64,000 bases of DNA from Polycyclovorans sp002706265 (GCA_963973915.1 CAXBBM010000004.1:186001-250000); one strand, 5' to 3'; positions 17,889 to 26,438 are shown, counted from the first letter of the stretch. The notes: a model not told the origin generated them from the sequence alone. Numbers and translations are program-made.

Positions 17889-18086
17889 GATCGTTTTCCT
17901 GTGGCGGCCGAATCAGGCCCGGGAACATGACGCAGAGGCCGTCGACGCGCCTGCGAATGCCTTGCAGCAGCGCACCGACCTGCCCTCACCGGGAATATTG
18001 GAACGCCGCCACGCGGATGCAAGACCCCCCGAATCCTTGAGGTGAGACGCCCCGGAGCGGCCCGGGCCGCACGATAGAATTGCGCC

Positions 18087-19280
18087 ATGTCATCGAAGCC
18101 CTCGCCCAAACCGGGCTCGTCGCTGATCCATCGTGTACAGGCCCTGCCGGCGCTGCTGAGGCCGGCGCCCGTCACCATCAACGCGCGCGAACGGCTGCGG
18201 GTGGTCGCAGGGGCCGCGCTGGGCCTGGGGCTGGCCGCTTTGCTCAGCCAGTGGCTGGCCGGCGACGGCGCCCTGGCCGGCGTCTGGCTGGTGGCCCCGC
18301 TGGGTGCCACCACGGTTCTGGTATTCGCCGCGCCTGCGGGCCCCATGGCCCAGCCTTGGGCGGCGGTGGGCGGCAACACCGTGGCGGCGCTGGTCGGCAT
18401 TGCCTGTGTGCGGATCATTGACGCACCGCTGGCCGTGGTGGCAGCCGCGGCCGTTGGGCTGGCGACGGCCGCGATGCTGGCGCTGCGCTGCCTGCATCCC
18501 CCCGGCGGCGCGGTAGCGCTGACCGTGGCGTTGCTGGGCGTCGAAACCTTCTCGTTCGCGCTGTTTCCGGTGGCCGTGAACACGCTGCTGCTGGTGCTGG
18601 CCGGCGTGGCCTGGCATCGCGCGACCGGCCATCGCTATCCCCATGCCCAATGGGCCGCCGCAAGGCCGGCGGCCGCAGACGAGGTGACGTCGCGCTTCAG
18701 CTCCGCCGACTTCGACAAGGCGCTGGCGCTGTACAACGAAGTGCTCGATGTCAGTCGCGACGACCTGGAAAACCTGTTGCGCCAGACCGAGCTGAACGCC
18801 TATCAGCGCCTGTTTGGCGGCCTGCGCTGCGGCGACGTGATGAGCCGCAATCCGCTGTCGGTGCAGTTCGGCGAACGTCTGGAAGACGCCTGGCGCCTCA
18901 TGCGCAGCCACCGCATCAAGGCGCTGCCGGTGCTGGACCGCACCCGGCGCATCGTGGGCATCGTGACCCAGGCCGATTTTTTGCGCCACGCCGACCTCGA
19001 CCGCCGCGACGGTCTCGGCGACCGGGTGCGTGAGCTGGTGCGCAGCAGCGGCACGCTGACCTCATCGAAGCCCGAAGTGGTTGGCCAAATCATGACCCGC
19101 CGGGTTCGCGTGGCCCGCGACGACCGACGGGTCGTCGACCTGCTGGCGGCGTTTTCAGAGAACGATCACCACCATCTGCCGGTGGTCGATGCCGACGGCA
19201 GGCTGGTCGGCGTGCTCACCCAGTCCGACTGCGTGCGGGCACTGGCGCGCGTGATCGAGCCATCGCCCACGACCGGCTGA
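18087..19280 (+). CDS. HPP-family membrane protein with C-terminal CBS pair
   Basis: A 397-residue fusion. The first half is an HPP domain with four membrane segments and the naming motif in CLHPPGGAVALT (about 137-148). After a linker, two CBS domains follow: VMSRNPLSVQFGERLEDAWRLM and IMTRRVRVARDDRRVVDLL, each ending in the usual G-x-hydrophobic-TQ pattern (VGIVTQADFLRH, VGVLTQSDCVRA). CBS pairs sense adenosyl ligands. Some HPP proteins have been connected with nitrite transport, but here the cargo is unknown. Confidence 0.86.
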   Translation: MSSKPSPKPGSSLIHRVQALPALLRPAPVTINARERLRVVAGAALGLGLAALLSQWLAGDGALAGVWLVAPLGATTVLVFAAPAGPMAQPWAAVGGNTVAALVGIACVRIIDAPLAVVAAAAVGLATAAMLALRCLHPPGGAVALTVALLGVETFSFALFPVAVNTLLLVLAGVAWHRATGHRYPHAQWAAARPAAADEVTSRFSSADFDKALALYNEVLDVSRDDLENLLRQTELNAYQRLFGGLRCGDVMSRNPLSVQFGERLEDAWRLMRSHRIKALPVLDRTRRIVGIVTQADFLRHADLDRRDGLGDRVRELVRSSGTLTSSKPEVVGQIMTRRVRVARDDRRVVDLLAAFSENDHHHLPVVDADGRLVGVLTQSDCVRALARVIEPSPTTG

Positions 19281-19301
19281 GTCTGGCGACGCGCCAAGCC
19301 C

Positions 19302-19320
19302 GCCCGGCGCCCTGCCGGGC
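19302..19320. terminator. Possible hairpin between convergent genes
   Basis: GCCCGGC-GCCCT-GCCGGGC forms a perfect 7-bp stem between the HPP gene stop and the convergent ATPase gene stop. There is no T run on either side, so termination is only a possibility. Confidence 0.3.
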
Positions 19321-19357
19321 CGGCCGGCCGGCGATTGAGTGCACAGCGCGCGCAACG

Positions 19358-20053
19358 CTAAACGTCCAGCGGCGCCAGCGCGGCGTAGGCCTTGGCCAGC
19401 CACACCTTCACCCGCTGCCGCTCCAGCAGACCGAGCCCGGTGGTGGCCTTGTCGGCCGACTGGCAGGCGGCCCAGAAGCTGGTGCTGCGGGCGTCGATCT
19501 GCGTCATGGCGGGTTCGTGCAGGCGCGGCAGGGTCACCACCGACGCGCCCAGCGACAGGGCCCTGGCTTTCTGCCCGGAGCGTTCGAGAATCTGGAAATC
19601 GTCCCCCCGCAACTGGTTGAGCACCAGCACGTAGTCGAGCTGTGCTCCGAAGCGGTCGAGCAGCGTTTCCAGCAGGTCCACCGAGTCCCGGCCGTTGTCC
19701 ATCACGTGCCAATAGCGCACGGCAATGTCGAACTCGCGCGCCAGGGCGAGCATGCCGGAGTCGTCCATCCAGCGAATCAGCGGCTGATGCGTCTGCGCCG
19801 CCAGGTCCACGATCATCCGCTTGTCGGCGGCCTCGATGGCCGTCTCCACCACCGCGTCCAGGCTCTCGTAGCGGTCAATCACCACCGGCGAGGCGTAGTC
19901 GGCATAAAACCGCAGCAAGGCGCCATGAGAGCGGTCGGCGTCGAAGCCCACAAACGGCTTGTTGTGGTCGATGCAGTACTGCGCCAGCAGCCGCGCCACC
20001 AGTGACTTGCCCACCCCACCCTTTTCACCGCCGATGAAATGAATCGTTGCCAT
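19358..20053 (-). CDS. Orphan MinD/ParA-like P-loop ATPase
   Basis: A 231-residue protein with a deviant Walker A, GGEKGGVGKS (residues 8-17), carrying the signature lysine of the ParA/MinD/SIMIBI group. FVGFDADRSHG follows, and then MIVDLAAQTHQPLIRW as the Walker B-like segment. There is no ParB, MinC or MinE partner next to it. The start at 20053 has AGGAGG about 8 bases upstream. The closest relatives by eye are the stand-alone ATPases found near mobilisation or cellulose genes. The role cannot be assigned. Confidence 0.72.
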   Translation of the reverse strand: MATIHFIGGEKGGVGKSLVARLLAQYCIDHNKPFVGFDADRSHGALLRFYADYASPVVIDRYESLDAVVETAIEAADKRMIVDLAAQTHQPLIRWMDDSGMLALAREFDIAVRYWHVMDNGRDSVDLLETLLDRFGAQLDYVLVLNQLRGDDFQILERSGQKARALSLGASVVTLPRLHEPAMTQIDARSTSFWAACQSADKATTGLGLLERQRVKVWLAKAYAALAPLDV

Positions 20054-20115
20054 GAAGCCTCCTGAAGGGGACGTTGGTGATACGCGGGTTCCGTGCCAGC
20101 GCAGCTCTCGGCGCC

Positions 20116-20544
20116 TCAGGCCGGGTGGAGCAACCGCAGGCCGAAGTGCGCCCACATCACCCACAGCACCAGCGTGCTCACCAGAAACGCGGCCGCCCGG
20201 TGCGTCACGTTGTTGTAGCCGCAGTGGATCACCGCGTGCACCGCGCGCAGCCCCACATACACCCACGCCAGGGTGACCAGCAGCGAGGTCACCACACCCG
20301 TCGCCAGTGACACCGCCACCAGTGTGTAGAACAGCACCGGGGCCTCGAACAGGTTCATGAAATGGTTGGCCGCTTTTTCAGTGGGGCCGAACGCGGTGCT
20401 GGTCGACGCCCGCGTGGCAAACGCGTCGATGGGCAATCGCAGGCGCTTCTGTGCACTCAGGCGCTGCACCACCATCGCCACCCACACAGCCGCCGTGAGC
20501 GCCACCATGGCCAGCAGGGGAAGAATCAGCGGCGATGCGGTCAT
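20116..20544 (-). CDS. MAPEG-family membrane protein
   Basis: A 142-residue protein with four membrane segments and the MAPEG-like core NHFMNLFEAPVLFYTLV followed by LAWVYVGLRAVHAVIH. MAPEG proteins include glutathione-dependent enzymes, but many bacterial members have no known reaction. A GTG at 20553 is an alternative start. It precedes the MinD-like gene by 62 bp on the same strand. Confidence 0.78.
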   Translation of the reverse strand: MTASPLILPLLAMVALTAAVWVAMVVQRLSAQKRLRLPIDAFATRASTSTAFGPTEKAANHFMNLFEAPVLFYTLVAVSLATGVVTSLLVTLAWVYVGLRAVHAVIHCGYNNVTHRAAAFLVSTLVLWVMWAHFGLRLLHPA

Positions 20545-20634
20545 GGCAGGCACTTGCGGATGGAAAGATGAGGGGGATCATGCCAGTTGGTGGGGCGTGG
20601 CGGGGGCGCCCAAGAGCGTACGTATCGATTCTGG

Positions 20635-20720
20635 TATCTATTCACACACATGGCTCCGTGATCATTTTTTCGCTCTTATTCATGATGTTATGCGGTACTC
20701 GCTATCCGTTTATCTATTCA
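20635..20720 (+). promoter_or_regulatory. A+T-rich leader with 10-bp direct repeat before the HipA-like gene
   Basis: TATCTATTCA occurs at 20635-20644 and again at 20711-20720, directly before the ATG at 20722. The intervening sequence is unusually A+T-rich for this window. It is the likely promoter region, and the repeats are possible autoregulatory sites for the HTH in the HipA-like protein. Confidence 0.4.
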
Positions 20721-20721
20721 G

Positions 20722-22026
20722 ATGTCCGCTCTGGTGCCAAACCCTGACCTGCTCATCGCACTGACTGCTGGGCCCGCGCGCAGTGACGAACTGCAGGCAC
20801 GGCTCGGTCTGAGCCAGCCCGCCGTCTCCCGGCTGGTGACTGAATATGCGGCGGACATTCTGGTGGTGGGTCGCGCCCGCGCCACCCGGTACGCACGGCG
20901 GCGCCCGCTGCCCGGCCTGTCGCCCGACCTGCCGGTCTATCGCGTCAATACCGACGGTGACGCGCACGAGATGGGCCTGCTGTCGCCCATCCATGGCGGC
21001 ATGGTCTTCGAGGATCGCGAGCAGCGGCGCACCGATATTTATCCCGGCCTGCCCTGGTTTCTCGATGACATGCGGCCGCAAGGCTTCATGGGCCGCAACT
21101 TTGTCCGCCGCCACGAGGCGCTGGGCCTGCCCGCCCGTCTGGCCGACTGGAACGACGACCACGCACTGATTGCCATCGCCGGCCGGGGTGACGACCTGGC
21201 GGGCAACCTCATCGTGGGGGAAGACGCCTTCACCCGCTGGACGCAGACGCAACACGGCGACGTCATCGACGCCGCCGACCGCGAATTCCGGTACCCGCGA
21301 CTGGCCGAGCAGGCACTGGCCGGTGAACTGCCCGGCAGCTCGGCGGGCGGCGAGCAGCCCAAGTTCACTGCGCAGGTTCGAGAGCTAAACGGCATCCGCC
21401 ATGTGCTGGTGAAGTTCTGCGGCGCGCTGAGCACGCCCGTCGGCAGGCGCTGGGCCGACCTGCTCGTCTGCGAACACCTGGCGTTGCAAACCGTTGCCGA
21501 GGCGGGGCTTCCCGCTGCCGAAAGCACCCTCATCGAAGCAGGCGGTCGCCTGTTTCTGGAAGTGACCCGCTTCGACCGCGTGGGCGCCCGAGGCCGTTTG
21601 GGCCTGATCTCGCTGGGCGCGGTGGACGACCCGCTCATCGGCCAGCGCAAGGACTGGTCCCAGACCGCGCGTGGATTGGTGGGCCTTCGCCGCCTGTCAC
21701 GGCAAAACGCCGATCACATCGCTTGGCTGCAGGCCTTCGGCACCTGCATTGCCAACAGCGACATGCATTTCGGCAACCTGTCGCTGCTTCACGACGGCCG
21801 GCGCAGCCTTGGCCTCGCCCCGGCCTACGACATGCTGCCCATGCGCTACGCCCCCGCCGCAGACGGTGCCGTCAACACGCCGGAATGGCGAACACCCGCG
21901 CCGCCGCCGTTCTCCGTGTCGCAATGGGCGTCGGCGCGTTCGGCTGCAGCGCAGTTCTGGCAGCGCGTGGCGGCTGACGGCCGTGTGTCACCCGATATAC
22001 GGGCGCTGGCTCAAGCGGCGAATTAA
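20722..22026 (+). CDS. yjjJ: YjjJ-type HipA kinase with fused N-terminal HTH
   Basis: A 434-residue protein with a winged helix-turn-helix at about 20-44 (DELQARLGLSQPAVSRLV) followed directly by a HipA-like kinase. Kinase landmarks are SSAGGEQPKF (206-215), the ATP-binding lysine in VLVKF (231), the catalytic loop NSDMHFGN (345-352, Asp347) and the metal-binding AYD (Asp370). The layout matches YjjJ, a HipA-family toxin in E. coli without a separate HipB antitoxin; the built-in HTH may replace it. The A+T-rich leader suggests transfer. Target protein unknown. Confidence 0.82.
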   Translation: MSALVPNPDLLIALTAGPARSDELQARLGLSQPAVSRLVTEYAADILVVGRARATRYARRRPLPGLSPDLPVYRVNTDGDAHEMGLLSPIHGGMVFEDREQRRTDIYPGLPWFLDDMRPQGFMGRNFVRRHEALGLPARLADWNDDHALIAIAGRGDDLAGNLIVGEDAFTRWTQTQHGDVIDAADREFRYPRLAEQALAGELPGSSAGGEQPKFTAQVRELNGIRHVLVKFCGALSTPVGRRWADLLVCEHLALQTVAEAGLPAAESTLIEAGGRLFLEVTRFDRVGARGRLGLISLGAVDDPLIGQRKDWSQTARGLVGLRRLSRQNADHIAWLQAFGTCIANSDMHFGNLSLLHDGRRSLGLAPAYDMLPMRYAPAADGAVNTPEWRTPAPPPFSVSQWASARSAAAQFWQRVAADGRVSPDIRALAQAAN

Positions 22027-22112
22027 GCGACCCCGCCCTTTTGCAGATGAGCGGAGATTGGGTAGTTGGTAACTCGGCGCCGTAATTCGTTGATCTGCGG
22101 TCTGGCCCGCAA

Positions 22113-24104
22113 TCAAAGTACCGTTAAGCCAAGATCGCTCAAGTAGCGGTAGGTCTCGTCATAGAAGCCGGGTTCCCGCGTGGCGTCACGGGCATCGCCC
22201 TCCGGCACCACGATCACCATGCCCTGTCGCGCGCGGGTGAGCAGCACACGATAGGCGTTGAGCTGATAACGCTGGCTATGCGGCTGCAAGATGCGCTGCC
22301 AGCGGTCGCCACGGAAGCTGAAGTGCTGCCAGCCATCGCGGGCCCGACGGAAGTCGGCGTCCCAGGCCATGCAGGTCCAATCCAACTCCAGACCCTGCAC
22401 GTGGAACTCCGTGGCGACATCCTCCAGGTAGTAGCTGCTACGCACGTCGGTTTTGTCGTTCAGGAACCAATGCACCGGGTCCATGGGTGAGCGCACGTCG
22501 ATGGCGTAGGGCTTGAGACGCTGTGCCTGGCTGGAGACGACCAGCCCGAAGCGTTCGGTGCCGCGAGCCTGCTCTCGAACCCAGGCTCTGGCGTCCGCGA
22601 ATGAGCGGCTGAGCGCAATCGGGTAACGCGCTTTGAAGCCTTCGTGCAGCGATCGCGCCTGATCGATGTCGCCGTCCAGCGCGGCCTTCACCCAGGCGCT
22701 TACGGTCTCGGCACGGAAAGATCGCATCGAGATGGACAGGTGCAACTCCGGGTGAAAGTGCACCCGCTGCTGCGCGGCCATCTGCTGCAACAGCGCCGTC
22801 GCCTGATACTCCCGGTGGTGGAGGTTGGGGCTGGCGTAAACGTGCCAGGCGGGATAGCGGTCGCGAATCGCCTCCAGCCAACCACCAATGCCGGCCTCGC
22901 CGGTGTTGATCTCCTGTCCGCCGCCAACGAGACAGACAATTACGGCCCAGTCAGGATGGCGGTCCATGCAGGAAATGAGGAACTCGGGCTCGGACTGGTT
23001 GAAATCTGGATAGCCCTTCTTGCGTCGCATGAAGCTGGCTGTCTGCGCCAAATCCCAGGCACGCTGCGCCTCGTCGAAGAGGGCGACGTGCTCTACCGGC
23101 GGGCGGTCTGGGTCTTTCAGCCCCTCGTCGCGGAAGTGATGAACATTCTGGATAAACGCCTTGATTTCACTTTTTGCTTTTCCTTTACGGGCCCGCTCGC
23201 CGCGTTTTCGAGCCTGCGTCACGCGATCCCGCGCCAGCGCTTCGTGCAGGATGTTGACCAGCGGCCCGTTGCCCGAGAGAAAGACACTGTAGAGATCACC
23301 GTCCGGATCGATGTGCTGCGTTGCGATGTTCAACCCCACCAGCGTCTTCCCGGCGCCCGGCACCCCCGTCACAAAACAAATGGCCTTGCGTCGCTGTGCG
23401 CGGCTGCTGGCAATGATGGCTTCCAAACTTGCGCTGGTTTGCGCCAGATTGATGGCCCCGGCATCACTGCGCGAGAGTGCATGCACGTTGTGGCCGGCGT
23501 ACAGCGCGGTCGCAGCCTCCACGATGGTCGGTGTGGGCTGATAGCGACCCTGCTGCCACACCGCGGGATCAATGGTTTCGTTGGGGTAGGCAGCCAGCAC
23601 TGAGCGGATGGTTTCGGCCAAACCCGCGGCGTTGGTGGCCAGTGCAGAGAGCACGCCGTCGCCCTTGGCATCGTGAATCGGCTGCGCCAACGCGGCCTTT
23701 GCCGCTGTGGAAATCAGAATCGGCGCAATCACAGCATGGTGACTGGTCTCGTGAAAGTGCTTGAGGTCGAGCGCGTAATCGGTGACCTGGTCCAGCGCGT
23801 GCGCGGGATAATCTTGCTCGCCGACCTTATATTCCAGAACAAACACCACCCCACGCAGTAGCAATAGCACGTCGATACGCCGCCCCATCCGCGGGATGGC
23901 GTACTCGAAATGCAGCGTGCCGTCGCCAAAGTCGGCCAGCAGTGGGGGTAGCAACTGTTTGAGGTGCTCAATCTCAGACAGCCATGCCGCGCGCTGCGTG
24001 TCTTCAACCGCAAAATTACTGGCCCGCGTCAACGCGCCGAGGATGGCGTCGTCGCTCTCGTTCAGAAATATCTTGGCAGCTTGCGAATAGGCGGCGCGGC
24101 GCAT
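22113..24104 (-). CDS. DUF2075 helicase with N-terminal PD-(D/E)XK-like nuclease domain
   Basis: A 663-residue protein. Residues about 55-130 resemble a PD-(D/E)XK nuclease: Asp78 in RRIDVLLLL and the pair Glu91-x-Lys93 in VFVLEYKVG. A DUF2075 (schlafen-like) helicase follows, with Walker A GVPGAGKT at 247-254, Walker B/DEAQ at 344-347 (ALFDEAQRAW) and a C-terminal motif VI, YRVLLTRARQGMVIVVP. Such helicases often occur in defence islands. It is divergent from the winged-helix nuclease gene, with 94 bp between starts. Cutting or unwinding activity is inferred. Confidence 0.8.
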   Translation of the reverse strand: MRRAAYSQAAKIFLNESDDAILGALTRASNFAVEDTQRAAWLSEIEHLKQLLPPLLADFGDGTLHFEYAIPRMGRRIDVLLLLRGVVFVLEYKVGEQDYPAHALDQVTDYALDLKHFHETSHHAVIAPILISTAAKAALAQPIHDAKGDGVLSALATNAAGLAETIRSVLAAYPNETIDPAVWQQGRYQPTPTIVEAATALYAGHNVHALSRSDAGAINLAQTSASLEAIIASSRAQRRKAICFVTGVPGAGKTLVGLNIATQHIDPDGDLYSVFLSGNGPLVNILHEALARDRVTQARKRGERARKGKAKSEIKAFIQNVHHFRDEGLKDPDRPPVEHVALFDEAQRAWDLAQTASFMRRKKGYPDFNQSEPEFLISCMDRHPDWAVIVCLVGGGQEINTGEAGIGGWLEAIRDRYPAWHVYASPNLHHREYQATALLQQMAAQQRVHFHPELHLSISMRSFRAETVSAWVKAALDGDIDQARSLHEGFKARYPIALSRSFADARAWVREQARGTERFGLVVSSQAQRLKPYAIDVRSPMDPVHWFLNDKTDVRSSYYLEDVATEFHVQGLELDWTCMAWDADFRRARDGWQHFSFRGDRWQRILQPHSQRYQLNAYRVLLTRARQGMVIVVPEGDARDATREPGFYDETYRYLSDLGLTVL

Positions 24105-24157
24105 CGCCTGAGCTTAACGCAGCGCGGTCAAGGGTTTTGTACCCTCTATGCTCAGCC

Positions 24158-24171
24158 CGCCCTGCAGGGCG
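24158..24171. promoter_or_regulatory. 14-bp perfect palindrome in divergent promoter region
   Basis: CGCCCTGCAGGGCG lies in the 94-bp gap between the divergent genes at 24104 and 24199. A shorter inverted repeat, AGGGT-TTTGT-ACCCT, is at 24131-24145. Either could be an operator for joint control; no regulator is proven, though the 24199 product carries HTH-like domains. Confidence 0.45.
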
Positions 24172-24198
24172 CCTCATCTTCTTTGATCGATCCGAGAC

Positions 24199-25119
24199 AT
24201 GACCGCCCAACCACCAGAGTTCTTGTCTGTTACCCGCCTCGCCGAACAGATGGGCATCGAGCTCGCAGAGCTACGTGCAACCTTGCAAAGTGTTGGTTGG
24301 ATGTCCAAAGCCGAAGAGGGTTGGTCACTCACACCTGCCGGCGAGGAAGCGGGCGGAAAGTACGTCGAGAGTAAGCGCTTTGGCCGCTACATCGCCTGGC
24401 CCTCAAGCACGGCAAGTGACCCGCGTGTCGGCGGCAACGACGTCCCTGCACCCGATATTGCCGCCGGACAACTCACGCCGACCAAGATCGGAGAAGAGCT
24501 GGGTCTATCGGCGACTCGTGTGAATTTTCTGCTCTCCGAGCTGGGCTGGATCGAGAAAGGCCTCAAGGGCTGGAGGCTCACCAAACAAGGCACGAAGATC
24601 GGTGGCGTCCAGCGCGAGCATCACCGCTCCGGCATTCCCTTCGTGGTTTGGCCGGCGCAGCTGTTGGAGAACAAAAGCTTCAAAGACAGCGCCGCCCAAG
24701 TGCTGGGTAGTGATTCTGCGCCGACCAGCACGGATGGCCCGACGGGCAGCAATGGTGGCAGCGGCTTCCGCGAAAAGTTTGAGGCCAAACACCGCGCGAC
24801 GGACGGTCACTTCGTCCGGTCCAAAGCCGAGATGCTGATCGACAATTGGCTCTACATGGCCGAGATCGTTCACGCCTACGAGCGCAAGCTGCCGATCGAG
24901 GAAGAGATGTACTGCGACTTCTACATTCCCACCGGCAAGGTCTACATCGAATACTGGGGGCTGGAGAACGACCCCAAGTACCGGGACCGCAAGGCGCAGA
25001 AGCTCGCCCTTTACGGGAAGTACGGCTTCAACCTTATCGAGCTCAATGATGCCGACGTGCAAAACCTCGATGACGTACTGCCGCGCCTGCTCCTAAAGTT
25101 CGGCGTGCAGACCTACTGA
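24199..25119 (+). CDS. Winged-helix protein with C-terminal PD-(D/E)XK-like nuclease
   Basis: A 306-residue protein with two similar N-terminal modules, each a predicted winged helix: 8-68 (LSVTRLAEQMGIELAEL, ending GGKYVESKRFGRYIAWP) and 91-152 (LTPTKIGEELGLSATRVNF, ending GIPFVVWP). The C-terminal domain (about 195-305) has the restriction-enzyme pattern: Glu211 in RSKAEMLID, Asp240 in YCDFYIP and Glu251 in YIEYWG, then lysines and NLIEL. The usual lysine of ExK is replaced by tryptophan (E-Y-W). Homologues of this layout are sometimes mislabelled in databases. Its end overlaps the convergent NERD gene by 7 bp. Confidence 0.72.
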   Translation: MTAQPPEFLSVTRLAEQMGIELAELRATLQSVGWMSKAEEGWSLTPAGEEAGGKYVESKRFGRYIAWPSSTASDPRVGGNDVPAPDIAAGQLTPTKIGEELGLSATRVNFLLSELGWIEKGLKGWRLTKQGTKIGGVQREHHRSGIPFVVWPAQLLENKSFKDSAAQVLGSDSAPTSTDGPTGSNGGSGFREKFEAKHRATDGHFVRSKAEMLIDNWLYMAEIVHAYERKLPIEEEMYCDFYIPTGKVYIEYWGLENDPKYRDRKAQKLALYGKYGFNLIELNDADVQNLDDVLPRLLLKFGVQTY

Positions 25120-25781
25120 GGTCGCCGAGGCAGACGAGGCGCTTCTTTCTTGGCCTGCAAGTGCCGCACGTGCTGCCGATGCGCTCGGTCAGTTGCGCGC
25201 GTGGGCGCTAGCCGCTCCGCTTGAATCGCGGCAACGATACGGCTGACCTCCGCCTCGGACAGCACCGGGACGCTCTTGCTTTTGATGTAACGGGTGTATG
25301 CACCGCCGATGCAGACATTGGGCGGCATCGGCGTCTTGAACGTGCATTCACCCATGAACACGACCACCGAGTGCAGCACTTCAGGACTGAGGCTCAAGGC
25401 AGTCTGCAGCGTCTTCAGGTGCTTGTAGTTCTGGCGCAGCGGGTTCTGAAACGTGTGAGTGCGCCGGTAGATCTTCTGCGTCCAGGTCGGCTTATGCTCC
25501 GAACCGAAAATCCACCCCTTGTAGTTCTTCGTCTCCACCACGAACACCCCGAAGCGCGACACGATCACATGGTCAATCTGCGTCGTGCCGTCCGCGGTCG
25601 GCAAGGTCACGTTATGCAGGGTCGTGTACTGGTCCTTGGGCAGGAACAGCCTGGCGGAAAGCCCAGCGGCCGATTCACCGAGCCAGCCCTTGAAGTAGGG
25701 CGACTTGAAGAAGCCGATGATGACCGCGAAGACAAATAGCCCGAAGAGGCCGGTAAGCGCCGTGTTGACGATGGCGTCCAT
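25113..25781 (-). CDS. NERD-domain (nuclease-related) membrane-anchored protein
   Basis: A 222-residue protein with an N-terminal membrane helix (about 8-25, LTGLFGLFVFAVIIGF) and a NERD domain. The catalytic-type residues are Gly35-Glu36 in WLGE, Asp70 in QIDHVIVS and Glu83-x-Lys85 in GVFVVETKNYKGW. The C-terminal 35 residues are basic. NERD proteins are predicted DNA-processing enzymes and some take part in phage defence. It overlaps the 3' end of the nuclease gene at 24199-25119 and is divergent from vapBC. Confidence 0.85.
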   Translation of the reverse strand: MDAIVNTALTGLFGLFVFAVIIGFFKSPYFKGWLGESAAGLSARLFLPKDQYTTLHNVTLPTADGTTQIDHVIVSRFGVFVVETKNYKGWIFGSEHKPTWTQKIYRRTHTFQNPLRQNYKHLKTLQTALSLSPEVLHSVVVFMGECTFKTPMPPNVCIGGAYTRYIKSKSVPVLSEAEVSRIVAAIQAERLAPTRATDRAHRQHVRHLQAKKEAPRLPRRPQ

Positions 25782-25807
25782 CAGGAAGTTGTCCCCTCAT
25801 TCGGTTG

Positions 25808-25837
25808 ATGTGTACGATACGAAAGCATCGTACACAT
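25808..25837. promoter_or_regulatory. VapB operator: 11-bp inverted repeat
   Basis: ATGTGTACGAT (25808-25818) and ATCGTACACAT (25827-25837) are perfect inverted copies around an 8-bp centre. The site lies 11 bp before the vapB ATG and 26 bp from the divergent NERD start, so it could control both genes. Toxin-antitoxin complexes commonly bind such sites to repress their own operon. Confidence 0.8.
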
Positions 25838-25848
25838 TCGGAGCGCCC

Positions 25849-26043
25849 ATGCGCACCAACATCGTGATTGACGAACAGCTGATGAAACAGGCACAGGCTG
25901 CCGCGGGCGTGAAGACCAAGCGCGAGGCGGTGGAACAAGGCCTGAAGGCGCTCATTACCCTGCAGAAGCAACGGGAGATTCGCAGCCTGCGCGGCAAGCT
26001 CAAGTGGGAGGGCGATCTAGACGCCATGCGCCGCGACGCATGA
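25849..26043 (+). CDS. vapB: VapB-type antitoxin
   Basis: A 64-residue protein of the type II antitoxin VapB family that pairs with PIN toxins. The N-terminus MRTNIVIDEQLMKQA is a ribbon-helix-helix DNA-binding element, KTKREAVEQGLKALI is its second helix, and the C-terminal SLRGKLKWEGDLDAMR is the toxin-neutralising tail with the typical G-x-hydrophobic-W-x-GDL pattern. The stop overlaps the vapC start as ATGA. An 11-bp inverted repeat lies just upstream. Confidence 0.92.
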   Translation: MRTNIVIDEQLMKQAQAAAGVKTKREAVEQGLKALITLQKQREIRSLRGKLKWEGDLDAMRRDA

Positions 26044-26438
26044 TCTTCGTCGACTCCAGCGTCTGGATCGCTTACTTCAACGGCGTCGACAGCGAGCCCA
26101 CACGGCTTCTGGATACCGCGTTGGGCACCACGCGCATCGTGGTGGGCGACCTGGTGCTGGCCGAGGTATTGCAAGGCTTCCGCGCCGACCGCGACTTTCG
26201 CCAAGCACGGACGCTGATGCTGCATCTGGATGTGCGAAGCGTGCTCAGCCCAGCCTTGGCCTTGAGGGCGGCGGAGCACTACCGCTTTCTACGCCGCCAG
26301 GGCACTACCGTGCGCAAGACCATTGACACCGTTATCGCCACGTATTGCATCGACGAAGACTTGCCGCTGCTGCATGACGACACGGACTTTTTGCCGTTCG
26401 AGCAGCATCTGGGCTTACGACGAGCGGAAATAGGGTAA
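26040..26438 (+). CDS. vapC: VapC PIN-domain ribonuclease toxin
   Basis: A 132-residue PIN nuclease. The acidic metal-binding residues are Asp5 (MIFVDSSVWI), Glu42 (LVLAEVLQG), Asp96 (KTIDTVIATYC) and the cluster DDTD at 113-116. The length is normal for VapC, so the toxin looks intact. Translation is coupled to vapB. VapC enzymes cut tRNAs or rRNA; the target here is unknown. Confidence 0.93.
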   Translation: MIFVDSSVWIAYFNGVDSEPTRLLDTALGTTRIVVGDLVLAEVLQGFRADRDFRQARTLMLHLDVRSVLSPALALRAAEHYRFLRRQGTTVRKTIDTVIATYCIDEDLPLLHDDTDFLPFEQHLGLRRAEIG

